Positions 61,501 through 64,000 of a stretch of 64,000 nucleotides of DNA are shown in pieces. The notes under the pieces were generated by a model. It saw only the letters and a program-made list of their open reading frames with translations. It ran no database searches and had not been told where the DNA came from. The position numbers were made by a program, and so were the translations under genes. Source of the stretch: Ascidia mentula (lineage: Eukaryota; Chordata; Ascidiacea; Phlebobranchia; Ascidiidae); the NCBI GenBank assembly GCA_947561715.1, contig OX387202.1:15017001-15081000 (forward strand), given 5' to 3'. Positions within the stretch are counted from its first letter, which is position 1. The number at the start of each line of letters is the position of its first letter.

Positions 61501-63856
61501 TCTGTCTGTTTGAAGTTTCTACGTCATATATATTTCGCCTGTATGTGCAAGCATCATCGGTATCGCTTATTCAAATAAAATCAAACCGATGTTGCCTCCA
61601 CATACAGGCGAAATATATATGTCGCAGAAACTTCAAACAGACAGACGACTTGGGACCATTTATCACAGTTATTACGGAGAGTGCAATTAGGCGCACATTT
61701 TTAAAATTGTTAAGTGTTAAGTACATCCCAGTGAGCTGCGTACACAGTGGAATAGTCTTTGCCTGGCTATAGTTGGTCATACATTGCCCTACACAAACTT
61801 CGCACCCAGTTGACCAGGCTATGTAATGCCCATTTCTGTTAAACACATTCCAATTGCCTTGTTATGTAGTTGGTCATTGCCTCACAAAACAACTAGTATA
61901 CAAAGCTGTTGTGTTACCACATACTGTGTGTTACGCATGCATATAAATCAAATAAAAACTGTTGTGTTACCACATACTGTGTGTTACGCATGCATATAAA
62001 TCAAATAAAAACTGTTGTGTTACCACATACTGTGTGTTACGCATGCATATAAATAAAATAAAAACAGTTGTGTTACCACATACTGTGTGTTACGCATGCA
62101 TATAAATCAAATAAAAACTGTTGTGTTACCACATACTGTGTGTTACGCATGCATATAAATAAAATAAAAACAGTTGTGTTACCACATACTGTGTGTTACG
62201 CATGCATATAAATCAAATAAAAACTGTTGTGTTACCACATACTGTGTGTTACGCATGCATATAAATAAAATAAAAACAGTTGTGTTACCACATACTGTGT
62301 GCTACGCATGCATATAAATAAAATAAAAACAGTTGTGTTACCACATACTGTGTGTTACGCATGCATATAAATCAAATAAAAACTGTTGTGTTACCACATA
62401 CTGTGTGTTACGCATGCATATAAATAAAATAAAAACAGTTGTGTTACCACATACTGTGTGTTACGCATGCATATAAATCAAATAAAAACTGTTGTGTTAC
62501 CACATACTGTGTGTTACGCATGCATATAAATAAAATAAAAACAGTTGTGTTACCACATACTGTGTGTTACGCATGCATATAAATCAAATAAAAACTGTTG
62601 TGTTACCACATACTGTGTGTTACGCATGCATATAAATAAAATAAAAACAGTTGTGTTACCACATACTGTGTGCTACGCATGCATATAAATAAAATAAAAA
62701 CAGTTGTGTTACCACATACTGTGTGTTACGCATGCATATAAACAAAATAAAAACAGTTGTGTTACCACATACTGTGTGTTACGCATGCATATAAACAAAA
62801 TAAAAACAGTTGTGTTACCACATACTGTGTGTTACGCATGCATATAAACAAAATAAAAACAGTTGTGTTACCACATACTGTGTGTTACGCATGCATATAA
62901 ACAAAATAAAAACAGTTGTGTTACCACATACTGTGTGTTACGCATGCATATAAATGAAATAAAAACAGTTGTGTTACCACATACTGTGTGTTACGCATGC
63001 ATATAAATCAAATAAAAACTGTTGTGTTACCACATACTGTGTGTTACGCATGCATATAAATAAAATAAAAACAGTTGTGTTACCACATACTGTGTGTTAC
63101 GCATGCATATAAATCAAATAAAAACTGTTGTGTTACCACATACTGTGTGTTACGCATGCATATAAATAAAATAAAAACAGTTGTGTTACCACATACTGTG
63201 TGTTACGCATGCATATAAATCAAATAAAAACTGTTGTGTTACCACATACTGTGTGTTACGCATGCATATAAATAAAATAAAAACAGTTGTGTTACCACAT
63301 ACTGTGTGCTACGCATGCATATAAATAAAATAAAAACAGTTGTGTTACCACATACTGTGTGTTACGCATGCATATAAACAAAATAAAAACAGTTGTGTTA
63401 CCACATACTGTGTGTTACGCATGCATATAAACAAAATAAAAACAGTTGTGTTACCACATACTGTGTGTTACGCATGCATATAAACAAAATAAAAACAGTT
63501 GTGTTACCACATACTGTGTGTTACGCATGCATATAAACAAAATAAAAACAGTTGTGTTACCACATACTGTGTGTTACGCATGCATATAAACAAAATAAAA
63601 ACAGTTGTGTTACCACATACTGTGTGTTACGCATGCATATAAATAAAATAAAAACAGTTGTGTTACCACATAGAGTCCATGTTCGTCGAACAGACAAACT
63701 GATCAAAGAGGCCAAAAAATTCGAGTTATCGGAGTACATGAAGCACGTTGAGATGTGGTACGAGGACTATCATAACGGCACTAAGCGCACGGATGTTACA
63801 AGACGAGTTTATCTATCAACCGACGAACCGAGCGTGTACCAAGAAGCCTTACAAAA
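58528..63856 (+). CDS. FUT8: Alpha-1,6-fucosyltransferase (GT23, FUT8-like), copy B, exons 1-6
   Basis: Exons 58528-58607, 59613-59692, 59917-60005, 60431-60674, 61042-61285 and 63674-63856, each the same length and phase as in copy A; the last two exons would lie past 64000. Open throughout. About ten residue changes from copy A in 306: IDDRT to IDDGT, LHALQ to LHVLQ, QALWG to QALLG, ITTLN to ITRLN, KLGF to KLDF, GTKHTNV to GTKRTDV, and STDDPS to STDEPS. The last hits the paired acidic residues that in human FUT8 are needed for activity, though Glu is conservative. Golgi anchor, GCTIHHIAPC and VHVRRTDK are kept. Two more candidate first exons lie upstream, and intron 5 is swollen by a minisatellite. 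Confidence 0.82.
59134..59242. repeat. 29-bp inverted repeat in FUT8 B intron 1
   Basis: Same foldback element as 37378-37486, arms still perfect, loop same orientation with two base differences. Confidence 0.75.
61495..61651. repeat. Large hairpin in FUT8 B intron 5, inverted core
   Basis: Counterpart of 39738-39897. Loop reads TATCGCTTATTCAAATAAAA then TCAA, the reverse complement of copy A's loop apart from two bases. Arm-specific differences also swap sides. Confidence 0.8.
61908..63672 (+). repeat. 53-bp minisatellite with higher-order structure, 33 units
   Basis: Units start every 53 bases from 61908 to 63604, with a partial unit from 63657 that becomes the exon-6 acceptor. Unit types differ at a few sites: C (AAATCAAATAAAAACT), T (AAATAAAATAAAAACA), T* (T with GTGCTACGC), N (AAACAAAATAAAAACA), G (AAATGAAATAAAAACA). 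Order: C, CTCTCTT*, CTCTCTT*, NNNN G, CTCTCTT*, NNNNN, T. A 7-unit block (371 bp) occurs three times, and a 12-unit block (636 bp, units 9-20) recurs as units 21-32 with one change. Copy A has only 2 units. No unique spacers, so not CRISPR. Confidence 0.95.
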
Positions 63857-64000
63857 GTATATATCCATAAATTTTCCGCGCAAAAGTTAAGTTGTCTGGG
63901 AAACCTCAAGAAAAGCAAGAAACTTTAAATAAGCACGAACGGTTTCTTTCTTATATCGTCGTACTGTTTATATTTTTAGTTGTGCTCTCATGTGCCTAAT

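Larger units (their letters stand above)
50474..64000. repeat. Segmental duplication, copy B (runs off the window)
   Basis: Partner of 29028-41838; base 64000 corresponds to about 41838. Order and orientation are the same. See copy A for the list of structural differences. Confidence 0.9.

Noticed and set aside
61908-63672. CRISPR-like regular repeats
   Set aside because: Units are contiguous 53-mers with no unique spacers, in an intron of a eukaryotic gene; it is a minisatellite.
63552-63890. 112-codon open frame running from the minisatellite into VHVRRTDK
   Set aside because: The part after 63674 is the real exon 6; the part before it is repeat sequence read through the acceptor. Exon 5 joins exactly at 63674 in phase.

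Overview
The window looks like nuclear DNA of an invertebrate chordate, most likely an ascidian tunicate of the Ciona type. This is an inference from compact multi-exon genes with GT-AG introns, an AT-rich background, many short inverted-repeat elements and tRNA-derived SINEs, and a FUT8-type fucosyltransferase beside a CYP2-type P450. No bacterial, organellar or CRISPR feature was seen.

Left half (1-24,000) holds ordinary unrelated genes. There is a tandem pair of Ly6/uPAR three-finger GPI-anchored proteins (the first is cut by the window edge, the second complete at 2011-3369). A TspO/MBR-related multipass membrane protein in five exons follows (7246-11504). Then come two diverged, oppositely oriented, single-exon GNAT-like acetyltransferase paralogues (12193-12849 minus; 16039-16719 plus). 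Last is a complete 10-exon, 493-residue cytochrome P450 on the minus strand (17979-20884). Gaps between them carry tRNA-derived SINEs, a large palindrome and a textbook 135-bp Harbinger-type MITE.

Right half (about 24,850-64,000) is a young tandem gene array. A single-exon SLC49/FLVCR-like transporter is present three times (27094-28509, 45808-47223, 48790-50205, all minus). An alpha-1,6-fucosyltransferase (GT23, FUT8-like) gene is present twice on the plus strand. Copy A at 36772-43539 is complete with 8 exons and 477 aa. Copy B has exons 1-6 at 58528-63856 and its last two exons lie beyond the window. The order is transporter1 - FUT8 A - transporter2 - transporter3 - FUT8 B. The two large copies (29028-41838 and 50474-64000) align almost base for base, so each works as the empty-site control for the other.

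Comparing the copies gives the best observations. A 53-bp minisatellite abutting the exon-6 splice acceptor has 2 units in FUT8 A and 33 in FUT8 B, with 7-unit and 12-unit higher-order repeats. Copy B has a triplicated promoter plus first exon. Copy A carries a 2.47-kb CACTAG-ended transposon with subterminal repeats and a precise empty site in B. A hairpin in intron 5 is flipped between copies. Transporter 3 is a gene-conversion mosaic of the other two. No autonomous transposon or retroviral gene was recognised.
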